Positions 34,620 through 43,396 of a DNA stretch of 64,000 nt are shown in pieces. The DNA is from Streptomyces hokutonensis (GTDB lineage: Bacteria > Actinomycetota > Actinomycetes > Streptomycetales > Streptomycetaceae). Position numbers and translations under genes: made by a program. The notes below the pieces were generated by a model that worked only from the letters and a program-made list of their open reading frames with translations, was not told the origin of the DNA and did no database searches. Position 1 is the stretch's first letter; each line of letters starts with the position of its first letter. The stretch is taken from positions 99,196-163,195 of the forward strand of contig NZ_BARG01000050.1 in NCBI RefSeq assembly GCF_000376565.1, read 5' to 3'.

Positions 34620-36080
34620 TCACACCAGCCTGGTTCGAGTATCCGGCTGATACATCCATACGGCATGTGCGCGCAGCGCCGAAAGCCCCTGATAGGTCAT
34701 CCAGATCGGCTGGCGCAGTTCCTCCGTCGTCGTGAACATGGACCCGTCCCGGCTCCAGGACCAGATCCCGTCGGTCTGCGCCGCCCACACCGCGCCCGCC
34801 GCCCCGTTCAGCCGCTCCTGCCAGGCCTCCTCCAGGCCGTCCTGCCGGGCGATCTCCTGGGCGCCCGGGGTGAGCAGCGCGCGCACGATCCAACTCGCGG
34901 TGAAGTGGCGGACGTTCAGCACCTCGTGGTGCGAGGAGTCGTCCGGGTGGCGGCGGCGCACCTCCTCGCGCAGGTTCGCCAGATCGGCGCAGGCGTCGTG
35001 CGCGGTCGCCGGGCAGGCCAGCAGCCAGCGCACCCCGTCCTCGCGCGCCGCACGCTCCACCGGCCCCTCGCCCAGGACCCGGGCCGCCCGGTCCAGGGCG
35101 ACCACGGCCTGCGCGGTGTGCAGCGCGGAGGGCTGGGCGGGGTGCCGGACGACGGGCCGGTCCGGGTGCGCGGGCCACGGCAGCACCGACAGCCGATGGC
35201 TCCAGCAGCGGCGGTGCTGGCGCTGCGGGTCGGGGAACGCGCCGTCGACCAGGGCGTCCCGCAGCACGGGAAGGATCGGCGCGTCCGGTGCCGCGCGCAG
35301 CAGCCCCCGCATCACGGTGGTGACCACATGGGTCAACGCCCGTCCCGTACTGTCGAGTTCGGGCGTGAAGCCGGCCTCGCAGCGGGCCACCTCGTCGGCC
35401 AGCCGTTCCCGCGAGGCTCCCGCCCGGGCCAGTGCGCCCAGCACCATCGCGGTGACCTCCGGGCGGGCCACCGCCCCCTGCGAACGGGCCGACCAGCCGC
35501 CGCCCTGCAGCCGCAGCCGCCACAGTGTGTCGATGAGGTCGCCGGTGTGCAGCCGTCCGTCCTGCACGCCCAGGTCCAGCACGATGTGCAGGCCGTACGC
35601 CGTGGCCAGCGAGGTCGGCCGGGCCGGGCCGTCCAGCTCCAGGAGGGAGTGCGGCCAGCCGATGAGACGGCCGCGCACCGGGTCGTCGACCTCGGCGACC
35701 TGGGCGACGAGGGTGTCGTAGGCAGAACCGAACACCTGTGGCAGCGGGCCGGGGACGGCCGGTGGCGGGGGAGCGGGGGCGGGCAGCGGTGCGGGGCCGG
35801 ACGTGCGGGCGCGGAGCAGGGCCGCCGCCAGCCAGGTCATTCCGGCCGTGGCGAGGCCGCTCAGCCCGGAGATCAGATACTTGGCGGGCGCCCCGTCGAT
35901 CGAGTCGGGCAGCACCTCGAACAGGAACTGGAACACCGCGTAACCGGCGGCCAGGCACCCGAACCGGCCGAGCCAGCCCACGAACCGGGCCGGCGGACTC
36001 CCGCCCTGCGGTACCGGACCGGGCGCTCCCGGAGGTCCCGGCGCTCTCAAGGGACCACGTCCCAGCTGCTGTTGAGACAA
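34620..36080 (-). CDS. Membrane protein with terpene-cyclase-like toroid repeats
   Basis: A 486-residue protein. A Pro/Gly-rich N-terminus is followed by two membrane helices (about 36-56 and 67-89), a Pro/Ala linker, and a helical cytoplasmic or external domain of about 370 residues. The repeats GGGWSARSQGAVARPEVTAM and DGIWSWSRDG followed by MTYQGLSALRAHAVW resemble the QW-like repeats of prenyltransferase/squalene-cyclase toroids, but no DxDD motif is seen, so a catalytic cyclase is unlikely. The function is unknown. It forms a two-gene operon with the cupin-like protein. Confidence 0.6.
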   Translation of the reverse strand: MSQQQLGRGPLRAPGPPGAPGPVPQGGSPPARFVGWLGRFGCLAAGYAVFQFLFEVLPDSIDGAPAKYLISGLSGLATAGMTWLAAALLRARTSGPAPLPAPAPPPPAVPGPLPQVFGSAYDTLVAQVAEVDDPVRGRLIGWPHSLLELDGPARPTSLATAYGLHIVLDLGVQDGRLHTGDLIDTLWRLRLQGGGWSARSQGAVARPEVTAMVLGALARAGASRERLADEVARCEAGFTPELDSTGRALTHVVTTVMRGLLRAAPDAPILPVLRDALVDGAFPDPQRQHRRCWSHRLSVLPWPAHPDRPVVRHPAQPSALHTAQAVVALDRAARVLGEGPVERAAREDGVRWLLACPATAHDACADLANLREEVRRRHPDDSSHHEVLNVRHFTASWIVRALLTPGAQEIARQDGLEEAWQERLNGAAGAVWAAQTDGIWSWSRDGSMFTTTEELRQPIWMTYQGLSALRAHAVWMYQPDTRTRLV

Positions 36081-36181
36081 GTCGCGCTCCCTCCCCCCAG
36101 GGTGGCACGTGGCATTCGCGAAGCTTCCAGTCTAAGTGGTCAGCGATGCGCCTGGGGCGCGGACCGGAACCGCCGTCTCCG

Positions 36182-36763
36182 TCACACCGCTTCCCCTTCA
36201 CGCGGCCAGTGCGTCAATGCCACATGGAGGGCGTCGACGGCACGCTCCCACGACTGCCGCACATCACGCGGCGCACCGAAACCGCCGGCGGACTCCAGCG
36301 CGCAGTAGCCGTGGAACGTACTGCGCAACAGGCGTACGGCGTCGGTGAGATCGGGCTCCTCCAGGCCGTAGGCGCGCAGCAGGCCGTAGGTGAGTTCGGC
36401 GGTGCGGCGCAGGGCGGGGGAGGCGGCGACCAGGGTCTGGTCGATGCGGATCTGGGTGGCCGCGTACCGGCCGGGGTGCTCCAGGGCGTAGGCCCGGTAG
36501 GCGTCGGCGAACGCGCCCAGCGCGTCCCGGCCGGAGCGGCCCTCGACCGCGACGGCGATCCGGTCGACCAGCTCGCCGCCCGCGAGGAACGCGACCCGGG
36601 TGCGCAGGTCCTGGAGGTTCCTGACGTGCGAGTACAGGCTCGCGTCCTTCACCCCGAAGCCGCGGGCCAGCGCGGACAGGCTGACGTTCTCGAAGCCGAC
36701 CTCGTCGGCGAGGTCGGCCGCCGCCGCGACCACACGGTCGGCGGTGAGTCCCGCACGTGGCAC
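36182..36763 (-). CDS. TetR family regulator with WHG-type C-terminal domain
   Basis: A 193-residue TetR regulator: helix-turn-helix SLSALARGFGVKDASLYSHV at residues about 27-46, and a C-terminal domain ending HGYCALESAGGFGAPRDV of the WHG class. GTG 36763 is the start because a GGAG lies 4 nt upstream and the HTH is then at the usual position; the longer frame is spurious. It is divergent from the YhgE-type gene, its likely target, with AT-rich sequence (36805-36827) between them as a possible operator. Confidence 0.85.
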   Translation of the reverse strand: MPRAGLTADRVVAAAADLADEVGFENVSLSALARGFGVKDASLYSHVRNLQDLRTRVAFLAGGELVDRIAVAVEGRSGRDALGAFADAYRAYALEHPGRYAATQIRIDQTLVAASPALRRTAELTYGLLRAYGLEEPDLTDAVRLLRSTFHGYCALESAGGFGAPRDVRQSWERAVDALHVALTHWPREGEAV

Positions 36764-36887
36764 GGTGCTCCACCTCTCCTCCGACCTGCGGCAACTGAAG
36801 ACCCTAGGACAATAACCAGTAACAAGACGGGTGCCCCGCGTGTTTTCACCCCGCCGCCACCGGACTCCGGCACCAGACTTGACCACC

Positions 36888-38168
36888 ATGGACGAAGACT
36901 CCGCCACCCCCGCCCCCACCGGCCTCCGCGCCACCGCACTCCTCGGCCGCCCCAAGCTGTGGCTCATCCCCACCGTGCTGACCGGCCTGCTCGCCTTCCT
37001 GCTGTCCCTGCTCTACATGGGCGGCATCGTCAACCCCAACCGCGAGCTGAACGACCTGCCCATCGCCCTCGTCAACAGCGACACGGGCACACCGCTCCCC
37101 GGCCAGCAGCAGAACATCGGCACCCAGATCGCCCACGCCATCGTGACGAACACCAGCAGCCGCGCGGCCGGTTGGAGACAACTCACCAGAGTCCAGGCCC
37201 AGAAGGAACTCGACTCCGGCAAGGTCTACGGCGCCCTGGTCATCCCCGCCGGCTTCACGGACTCCGTCGCCGCGCTGTCGACCACGAACGCCACCGCCCG
37301 GCCCACGATCACCGTGCTCACCAACCCCGGCAAGGGCAGCCTCGGCTCCTCCCTCGCGAGCAAGATCTCGACGACCGCGGCCCAACAGGCGTCCCTGACC
37401 ATCGGCAAGCAGCTCACGGCGGCGGCCGCGAAGGCCGACTCGACGCAGAAACTGCTGCTCGCCGACCCGGTCGCCGTCGTCACCCAGGTCGGCCACCCCA
37501 TCGGCAGCAACAGCGGCATCGGCCTGACCGCCTTCTACTACACCTTGCTGCTGGTCCTGGCCGGCTTCATGGGCGGCAACGTCATCAGCAACGGCGTGGA
37601 CACGGCCCTCGGTTACGCGGACAACGAGATCGGTCCTTGGCACACCCGCCGCCCCACGGTCCCGATCGACCGCACCCAGACCCTGCTCCTGAAGATGGTC
37701 ATGACGGCCGGCATCACCCTCCTCAGCGTCTCCCTGATCATGCTCGCCAGCGTCAGCATCCTCGGCATGGACGCCACCCACATCCCGCTGCTGTGGATCT
37801 ACTCCTACTGCGCGGCCCTCGCCGTCGGCCTGGGCGTGCAGGCCATCAACGCCGCGTTCGGCGGGATCGGCCAGCTGGTCTCCATGTTCGTGTTCATCGT
37901 CCTGGGCCTGCCGTCCTCCGGCGCGACCGTCCCCCTCCAGGCCGTCCCCGGCTTCTACCGCTTCCTCTCCCACTTCGAGCCCATGCGCCAACTCAGCGAC
38001 GGCGTAAGGGCGATCCTCTACTTCGACGCCCGCGGCGACGCGGGCCTGACCCGCGCCTGGACCATGATCGGCGTCGGGGCGGCCATCGGCCTGCTCTTCG
38101 GTTTCGTGATGGTCCAGTACTACGACAGGAAGGGCCACAAGCGCCTGACACCGCAGCCGATGGCCTGA
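36888..38168 (+). CDS. YhgE/Pip-type membrane protein (ABC-2/DUF3533 family)
   Basis: A 426-residue membrane protein: first helix at about residues 25-45 (LWLIPTVLTGLLAFLLSLLY), a large extracytoplasmic domain (ALVNSDTGTPLPGQQQNIG, KVYGALVIPAGFTDSVA), then five to six helices in the second half. This is the layout of YhgE/Pip and DUF3533 proteins, which act as exporters or export partners. ATG 36888 has no strong ribosome binding site. It is divergent from a TetR gene that probably represses it; the cargo may be a drug or lipid. Confidence 0.82.
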   Translation: MDEDSATPAPTGLRATALLGRPKLWLIPTVLTGLLAFLLSLLYMGGIVNPNRELNDLPIALVNSDTGTPLPGQQQNIGTQIAHAIVTNTSSRAAGWRQLTRVQAQKELDSGKVYGALVIPAGFTDSVAALSTTNATARPTITVLTNPGKGSLGSSLASKISTTAAQQASLTIGKQLTAAAAKADSTQKLLLADPVAVVTQVGHPIGSNSGIGLTAFYYTLLLVLAGFMGGNVISNGVDTALGYADNEIGPWHTRRPTVPIDRTQTLLLKMVMTAGITLLSVSLIMLASVSILGMDATHIPLLWIYSYCAALAVGLGVQAINAAFGGIGQLVSMFVFIVLGLPSSGATVPLQAVPGFYRFLSHFEPMRQLSDGVRAILYFDARGDAGLTRAWTMIGVGAAIGLLFGFVMVQYYDRKGHKRLTPQPMA

Positions 38169-38196
38169 GGCTCAACTACGTGGCCATATCCGGGAG

Positions 38197-38225
38197 TTGA
38201 CTGTCAGACTTTCTGAGAGAACACT
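38197..38225 (+). promoter_or_regulatory. Promoter TTGACT-N17-AACACT
   Basis: Vegetative-like -35 and a weak -10 placed so that transcription starts within 1-8 nt of the ArsR-like gene's ATG, which has no ribosome binding site. Overlaps the operator at 38214-38229. Confidence 0.45.
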
Positions 38226-38229
38226 CTCA
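38214..38229. promoter_or_regulatory. Inverted repeat TGAGAG-N4-CTCTCA
   Basis: Perfect 6-bp arms around AACA, 4 nt before the ATG of the winged-helix regulator gene and overlapping its -10; a classic autorepression position. Confidence 0.6.
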
Positions 38230-38233
38230 CATC

Positions 38234-38842
38234 ATGGATTCCGGCAATCGCTTCGGCGACATGGAGATCTCCGACCCGAAGACCATGCGGGCGCTGGCCC
38301 ACCCCGTGCGGCTCGCCATCCTCGAACGCCTTCAGCGTTACGGCCCCGCCACCGCCTCCCGGCTCTCCCCGCACGTGGGTGCCACCCCGTCCGTCACCAG
38401 CTGGCATCTGCGCCATCTCGCCGGTTTCGGCCTGGTCCGCGACGCCGAGGGCGGGACGGACCGGCGGGAGCGGCGCTGGGCGGCGGTGGCGCGGGGCTTC
38501 CGGTTCGAGGCGGGGCGGGACGAGGAGGGCCGGTCGGCCGCGCAGGAGCTGGCCGGTGAGATGTTCGCGCGCAGAGCGGACGTACCCTTGCGCTGGCTCA
38601 CCGGGACAGCGCCCGACCTGGAACCCGAGTGGAGCCGGCTCGCCGGGGCGGCCGACACACGGATCACGGTGACGGCGGCGGAACTGGCCGCGCTGAAGGA
38701 CGCGATGGAGGAACTGATCGCGCCGTACGTCGCCCGCAACCGGGATCGCCGGCCACCCGACGGCAGGGGCGTCCGCCTGCTGATGTACACCCTGCCGGAG
38801 GGCGCCGGGAGCGAGGACAGCGCGACGGACATACCCGAGTGA
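38234..38842 (+). CDS. ArsR-like winged-helix regulator
   Basis: A 202-residue regulator: winged helix-turn-helix in the first 80 residues (MRALAHPVRLAILERLQRYG, then GATPSVTSWHLRHLAGFGLV) plus a C-terminal helical region rich in Arg and Glu of unknown ligand. No metal-binding cysteine pair (CxC) is present, so it is not a classical arsenic sensor. It is followed without gap by an MFS gene (GTGA overlap), typical of an exporter under its own repressor. Confidence 0.85.
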   Translation: MDSGNRFGDMEISDPKTMRALAHPVRLAILERLQRYGPATASRLSPHVGATPSVTSWHLRHLAGFGLVRDAEGGTDRRERRWAAVARGFRFEAGRDEEGRSAAQELAGEMFARRADVPLRWLTGTAPDLEPEWSRLAGAADTRITVTAAELAALKDAMEELIAPYVARNRDRRPPDGRGVRLLMYTLPEGAGSEDSATDIPE

Positions 38843-40146
38843 AGGGCCGACGGACACCTCGGCCAGCGCCCGGCTCGCTGTGGCGGGACCGTCGCTTCGT
38901 ACGGTTCTGGTGCGGCCAGACCGTCTCCCAGCTGGGCGACCGCATCTCCGAACTGGCCCTGCCCCTCCTGGCGGTCGGCGCCCTGCACGCCTCCGCGAAC
39001 CAGGTCGCCTGGCTGACCGCCCTCGTCTGGACCCCGAACCTCCTCGGCCTGTTCCTGGGCGCCTGGGTCGACCACCGCCCCGGCAAGCGCCGACTCATGC
39101 TGCTCGCCGACCTGTTCCGCGCCGCGGTACTCCTCACCCTCCCCATCGCCTACGCCTTCGACACGGTGACGCTCGGCCAGGTCTACGCGGTGGCCCTGCT
39201 GACCGGCGCGGCGGCGGTCGTGTTCAACACGGCCTACTCGTCCTACTTCGCGCACCTCGTGCCGCAGACGGCGTACGTCGACGCCAACAGCAAGCTCAGC
39301 GCGAGCAGATCGGTCTCCTTCATCGCGGGCCCCGCGATCGGCGGCGGTCTGGTGCAGGCGCTGACGGCACCGGTCGCGGTGATCGCCGACGCGCTGTCGT
39401 TCGTCACGTCGGCGATCCTCGTCGGACGCACCCGCGTCGACGAACCGGCGAACAGCAGCCAGGCGTCCGGCCCTTCGCTGCTGCGGCGGGCGCGAGAGGG
39501 GCTGGCCTTCGTGATCCACGAGCCCGTCATGCGGGCCGGGCTCCTCTGCGCCACGACCGTCAACTTCTTCACGTTCCTGGCGAGCACGGGTCTGGTGGTG
39601 CTGTTCGCCGACCGGGTCCTCCAACTGTCGCCCGGGGCCATCGGGTTGGCGTTCGGAGTGGGTGCGACGGGCGGCCTCCTGGGGGCCGTGACGGCTCCCG
39701 CGATCACCCGCCGGATCGGTGTGGGCCGCAGCATCGTCATCGGGGCGGTCCTGTACCCGGCCCCCATCGCCCTCATCGCGGCCGCGACCGGCCCGACCTG
39801 GGCCCGCCTCGGCATCCTGGGCGCGTCCGAGTTCCTCTCCGCCTTCGGCGTCATGCTCCTCGACGTCAACCTCAACTCGCTCCAGACATCGATGGTTCCG
39901 GACGGGTTGCGGAGCCGGGTGGCCGGGGCGTACAACACGGTCAACTACGGGGTACGGCCGCTGGGCGCCCTGGCGGGAGGCGGGCTCGCCACACTGGTCG
40001 GCCTCAGGGCGACCCTCGTCGTCGCGGCCGTCGGCGGGGCGCTGTGCGTGCTGTGGCTGCTGCCCTCGCCGATACCGGGGACACGGGTGCTGGGGAAGAG
40101 CCCGGACGCCGACGCCGAGACCACGCGTGAGGAATATCGTTTCTGA
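38839..40146 (+). CDS. MFS transporter (EntS/enterobactin-exporter-like)
   Basis: A 435-residue major facilitator with twelve predicted helices (WRDRRFVRFWCGQTVSQLGD at the start, MFS motif A-like WVDHRPGKRRLML at about residues 70-84, inside the loop between helices 2 and 3). It begins with GTG 38839, overlapping the stop of the regulator (GTGA). The likely role is efflux of a drug or secondary metabolite controlled by the preceding regulator. The frame extending upstream is a shadow. Confidence 0.88.
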   Translation: MKGRRTPRPAPGSLWRDRRFVRFWCGQTVSQLGDRISELALPLLAVGALHASANQVAWLTALVWTPNLLGLFLGAWVDHRPGKRRLMLLADLFRAAVLLTLPIAYAFDTVTLGQVYAVALLTGAAAVVFNTAYSSYFAHLVPQTAYVDANSKLSASRSVSFIAGPAIGGGLVQALTAPVAVIADALSFVTSAILVGRTRVDEPANSSQASGPSLLRRAREGLAFVIHEPVMRAGLLCATTVNFFTFLASTGLVVLFADRVLQLSPGAIGLAFGVGATGGLLGAVTAPAITRRIGVGRSIVIGAVLYPAPIALIAAATGPTWARLGILGASEFLSAFGVMLLDVNLNSLQTSMVPDGLRSRVAGAYNTVNYGVRPLGALAGGGLATLVGLRATLVVAAVGGALCVLWLLPSPIPGTRVLGKSPDADAETTREEYRF

Positions 40147-40163
40147 TTCGCCGGCGGGCTGCC

Positions 40164-40169
40164 TAGGGT
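40164..40169 (+). promoter_or_regulatory. -10-like box TAGGGT, leaderless start
   Basis: TAGGGT, then 7 nt, then the ATG of the second MFS gene, without ribosome binding site. Confidence 0.5.
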
Positions 40170-40176
40170 TGCCGGA

Positions 40177-41385
40177 ATGGCCCAACCCCTCTGGCGGCAG
40201 CGGGACTTCGCCACCTTCTGGACCGCCCAGACCCTCTCCGTCCTCGGCGACTCCTTCGCGCTGATCGCCCTTCCCCTGCTGGTGCTTCAGGCCACGGGAT
40301 CGGTCGCGCGGATGGGGCTGCTCACGGCGGTGGGCGGGGCGGCCTCGGTCGGCGCGGGGGTGTTCGCGGGGGTCGTGGTGGACCGGGTCGACCGGCGCAG
40401 GCTGCTCGTCTGGTGTGACCTCGTGCGCATGGTGTTGTACGGGGTCATTCCGCTGGTATGGGTTTTCGGGCCGAGGATCTGGCTGCTGTACGTGGTGCTG
40501 CCGTTGTGCGAGGCCGTCGGCATGTTGTTCTCCGTCGGGTATGTGACCGTTGTTCGCGGGCTTGTCGGCACCGAGCAACTCACGGAAGCCAACGGGCGGT
40601 TGAACGCCAGTGCCGCCGCGGCGGGGGTTCTCGGGCCGCTCGGCGCCGGAATCGTCGCGGCCTGGAGCGGACCGGCCGCCGCCGTCGGTGTGGACGCGGC
40701 CAGCTTCGGGGTGTCGGCCGCCTGTCTGGTGTTCGTGCGGTTCCGTGGCCGCCCCGACCCCGAACGGCGGGCGGAGCGGGGCGGGTTGTGGCGGGACCTG
40801 CGTACGGGAATCGCCTTCCTCCGTGGGCATCCGGTACTCCGCGCCCTGACCGCGCTCCTCTTCTGCTTCAGCTTTCTCACCCTCGGCCTCAACGACCTGG
40901 TGATCTACCACCTCAAGCACGACCTCGGGCACGACGACGGCACCGTGGGCACAGTCATGGCGGTCGGTGCGCTCGGCACGATCGCCGGGGCATTGTTGGT
41001 GGCCCGGGTGCGGCGCCGGTTCGGGTTCGGGGTGACCTGGATCGGGGGCGTGGCCGTGTGCGGGGCGGCCTTCGCCTGGCTGAGCCGGGCGGACGACGTG
41101 GCGGCCGTGGCGGTGGTGAGCGCCGCGTTCCTGGGCTGCGACCAGATGGCCGGTACGTGTTCCATGTCGTTGCGGCAGGAGGTGACACCGGAGCAACTGC
41201 TCGGCCGGGTCACTTCCGCCTTCTGGACCCTCCACTATGCGGCGGCCCCCGTCGGCGCGGCCGTCCTCACCTGGGCTGCCGAGCGGCGCGGCACCGCACC
41301 GGTCGCCGTCGTGGCGGGTGCGTGCTGCGTACTGATCGCGGGCGTCGCCCTGCTGACGCCGGTACGGCGGTCCGGCCGGTCCTGA
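40177..41385 (+). CDS. MFS transporter (second, EntS-like)
   Basis: A 402-residue major facilitator with 10-12 helices (RDFATFWTAQTLSVLGDSFA at the start; VDRVDRRRLLVWCDLVRM in the loop between helices 2 and 3). It is homologous to the preceding MFS protein and shares the overall EntS-like architecture, so the pair may stem from duplication. It has its own leaderless-type promoter 10-13 nt before the ATG and so can be expressed apart from the ArsR operon. Substrate unknown. Confidence 0.87.
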   Translation: MAQPLWRQRDFATFWTAQTLSVLGDSFALIALPLLVLQATGSVARMGLLTAVGGAASVGAGVFAGVVVDRVDRRRLLVWCDLVRMVLYGVIPLVWVFGPRIWLLYVVLPLCEAVGMLFSVGYVTVVRGLVGTEQLTEANGRLNASAAAAGVLGPLGAGIVAAWSGPAAAVGVDAASFGVSAACLVFVRFRGRPDPERRAERGGLWRDLRTGIAFLRGHPVLRALTALLFCFSFLTLGLNDLVIYHLKHDLGHDDGTVGTVMAVGALGTIAGALLVARVRRRFGFGVTWIGGVAVCGAAFAWLSRADDVAAVAVVSAAFLGCDQMAGTCSMSLRQEVTPEQLLGRVTSAFWTLHYAAAPVGAAVLTWAAERRGTAPVAVVAGACCVLIAGVALLTPVRRSGRS

Positions 41386-41435
41386 GCGGCTCGCGCGCGC
41401 ACGCCCAGGGCCGGGCTCTCAGCCGGTCAACCCGG

Positions 41436-41933
41436 TCAGCCCGCGCAGAGCTTCACGTCCACCGTGTCGCCCTTGAGCACGATCTTCGGGCTGTGGGGAG
41501 TGAGCTCGACGACCGAGGCCGGCTTGCAGCCGGGGCTGACCACCTTGACGATCGTGCCGAGTTTGAGCTGGGCCTTCTCGAACTGGCCCTTCGCCGTGGC
41601 CAGGTCCTGGCCGGTGAGGTCGACCGCGATGGGCTCCTTGGTGAGGCCGCCCAGGAGGAAGGTGGCCTTCGCGTGGTCGACGGTCGTGGTGGCGGCCGGT
41701 GTCGACTGCGAGGCGCTGCCGGAGATGGAGGCCAGCGCCGTGCCGCCGCCCGCCGCGATCAGGGCCGCGGCGAAACCGGCGACGAGGGTGGCCCGCCTGC
41801 GGCGGGTGCGGTGGACCATGCCGGCCGTGTCGAAGGCCGGGGAGTCGGTGGAGTGCGCGAAGTCGTTCATGGCGTTGATCAGTTCCTCTTCGAAAGGTGT
41901 GCAGCCGGAAGGCCGCGGGTCGTACGAACTCAT
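41436..41933 (-). CDS. PASTA-domain membrane protein partner of sigma factor
   Basis: A 165-residue single-pass membrane protein: cytoplasmic segment of about 47 residues ending in HRTRRRRATL, one helix (residues 48-69), a Ser/Thr linker and one extracellular PASTA domain (about 98-163, VDLTGQDLATAKGQFEKAQLKLG) with two cysteines that may pair. PASTA domains usually bind peptidoglycan muropeptides or beta-lactams. Its ATG overlaps the sigma-factor stop (ATGA), so it is made together with it and may act as its anti-sigma factor or signal sensor, though no zinc-finger motif is present. Confidence 0.8.
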   Translation of the reverse strand: MSSYDPRPSGCTPFEEELINAMNDFAHSTDSPAFDTAGMVHRTRRRRATLVAGFAAALIAAGGGTALASISGSASQSTPAATTTVDHAKATFLLGGLTKEPIAVDLTGQDLATAKGQFEKAQLKLGTIVKVVSPGCKPASVVELTPHSPKIVLKGDTVDVKLCAG

Positions 41934-42499
41934 CGGGTTCCTTCCGTGAGCCGCTGTGGCGAAGGGGCGGAGAGCGCGGGGAACTGGCTTCTCAACTGGC
42001 CGATTCCACGGGTGAGTTGGGAGCGGACGGTGCTCTGCGAGATCTTCAGGTCCGCCGCTATCTCGGCGTCGGACAGATCGTGGAAGTACCGCAGCACCAC
42101 CACCGTCCGCATCCGCATGGGCAGTTGCTGCAGAGCGCGCACCAACTGGTCACGGCTGTCGATCCGTCCGTACTCGTCACCCGGCGCGGCGGGATCACCG
42201 TCGACCGGGTGCTGAGCCGTACGGCGGAATCTTCGCCAGCGGTCGTTGGCGAGGTTGACCATGATCCGCCGTACGTACGCGTCCGGGGCGTCCTTGGCGC
42301 TGATGACGCGCCACTTGCGGCAGGCCCGCTCCAGGGTCTCCTGGACCAGGTCCTCCGCCGCGTCGCGGCTGCCCGTCAGGACGAACGCGCCCCGGAACAG
42401 CGCGGCCGACCGGGCGGCGACGAACCGATGGAAGTCCCCCTCCGTCGATCCAACACCCTTGCTTCCCGCGTCCGTTGCCCACTTGGCTGCCAGATCCAC
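41930..42499 (-). CDS. ECF RNA polymerase sigma factor, SigE-family (TIGR02983 type)
   Basis: A 189-residue extracytoplasmic-function sigma factor. Region 2 is DFHRFVAARSAALFRGAFVL with EDLVQETLERACRKW, and region 4 is LQQLPMRMRTVVVLRYFHDL with AEIAADLKISQSTVRSQLTR. GTG 42499 is used because GGAGG lies 5 nt upstream and the N-terminus fits the family; an upstream extension begins in a frame without ribosome binding site. It overlaps the PASTA gene. The targets and stimulus are unknown; cell-wall status is a reasonable guess. Confidence 0.9.
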   Translation of the reverse strand: MDLAAKWATDAGSKGVGSTEGDFHRFVAARSAALFRGAFVLTGSRDAAEDLVQETLERACRKWRVISAKDAPDAYVRRIMVNLANDRWRRFRRTAQHPVDGDPAAPGDEYGRIDSRDQLVRALQQLPMRMRTVVVLRYFHDLSDAEIAADLKISQSTVRSQLTRGIGQLRSQFPALSAPSPQRLTEGTR

Positions 42500-42589
42500 A
42501 CGCTCCTCCCTTCCTGTCACCCCTCCTCGACGGGAAAGCCCATGGATCTGCTGCACGGCGAAGACGTGACCTGGGTCACGCCGTAGCGG

Positions 42590-43396
42590 TCACCCGTTCA
42601 CCCCCGTGTAGTTGCTGAGGCTCCACCGCCACAGCAGGCGCGCCCCGAGATACGTCAGCAGGCCTACGAGGGGTGAGCCCGCCGCCAGCCAGTACGGCAC
42701 CCCGATGTCGTGGCCGTGGCCGGTGAGCACGGCGGCCGGGAGGAAGGCGACGAACGCGAGCGGAAGGCCGTAGGTGAGGAAGCCGCCCACCGCGCGGGGC
42801 AGGACGTTGAGCGGGTAGTTGCCGAAGGTGCCGAGGAGGTCCTCGATCCAGCGGCTCCAGTAGTCCGCGGACGGGAAGCGGAGGGAGGCGGAGGCCACGG
42901 TCGTGAAGAGGGCCGCCTCCACGAGCATGCCGCCGATGAGCGCGGCGATCAGATACGCGATGCGGCCCGCGGTCCAGTCCAGGTGGCTGCGGCTGAGCGC
43001 GCCGACCATGAGGCCGCCCGCCACCGTGAGGTCGCCGATCGCGTTGGTGGGGAAGTACTCCAGCTGCGCCTGGCGGTGGACCGGCATCGGCCGCACCAGA
43101 TAGATGTCGATACGGCCTTCCTGGATGTACCGGCCGAGGCCGTGCATACGGCCCAGGAACAGCACCATCAGCCCGTGCGCCATCATCCGGGTCGCCGGGA
43201 TCAGCAGCACGTCCGAGCTGTCCCAGCCGCCCATTCCGGAGAACCGGGTGAGCAGCACCGTCGCGAACACGATGACCGACACCTGCCAGATCGCGCCGAT
43301 CGCGATCATCAGCAGGAACTCGGTGCGATATTCCAGCTGGGCACGGAAGTTGAGGCGCGTGATGCGCCATACGATCCGGACGGCTTTCACGCGCAT
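42590..43396 (-). CDS. ABC-2 family transporter permease
   Basis: A 268-residue membrane protein with six predicted helices (RTEFLLMIAIGAIWQVSVIV, then AHGLMVLFLGRMHGLGRYIQ and others), of the ABC-2 type that is found in pairs with an ATP-binding protein. The ATG overlaps the stop of the next permease by one base (TGATG). Last gene of the long minus-strand operon. The export substrate is unknown. Confidence 0.85.
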   Translation of the reverse strand: MRVKAVRIVWRITRLNFRAQLEYRTEFLLMIAIGAIWQVSVIVFATVLLTRFSGMGGWDSSDVLLIPATRMMAHGLMVLFLGRMHGLGRYIQEGRIDIYLVRPMPVHRQAQLEYFPTNAIGDLTVAGGLMVGALSRSHLDWTAGRIAYLIAALIGGMLVEAALFTTVASASLRFPSADYWSRWIEDLLGTFGNYPLNVLPRAVGGFLTYGLPLAFVAFLPAAVLTGHGHDIGVPYWLAAGSPLVGLLTYLGARLLWRWSLSNYTGVNG

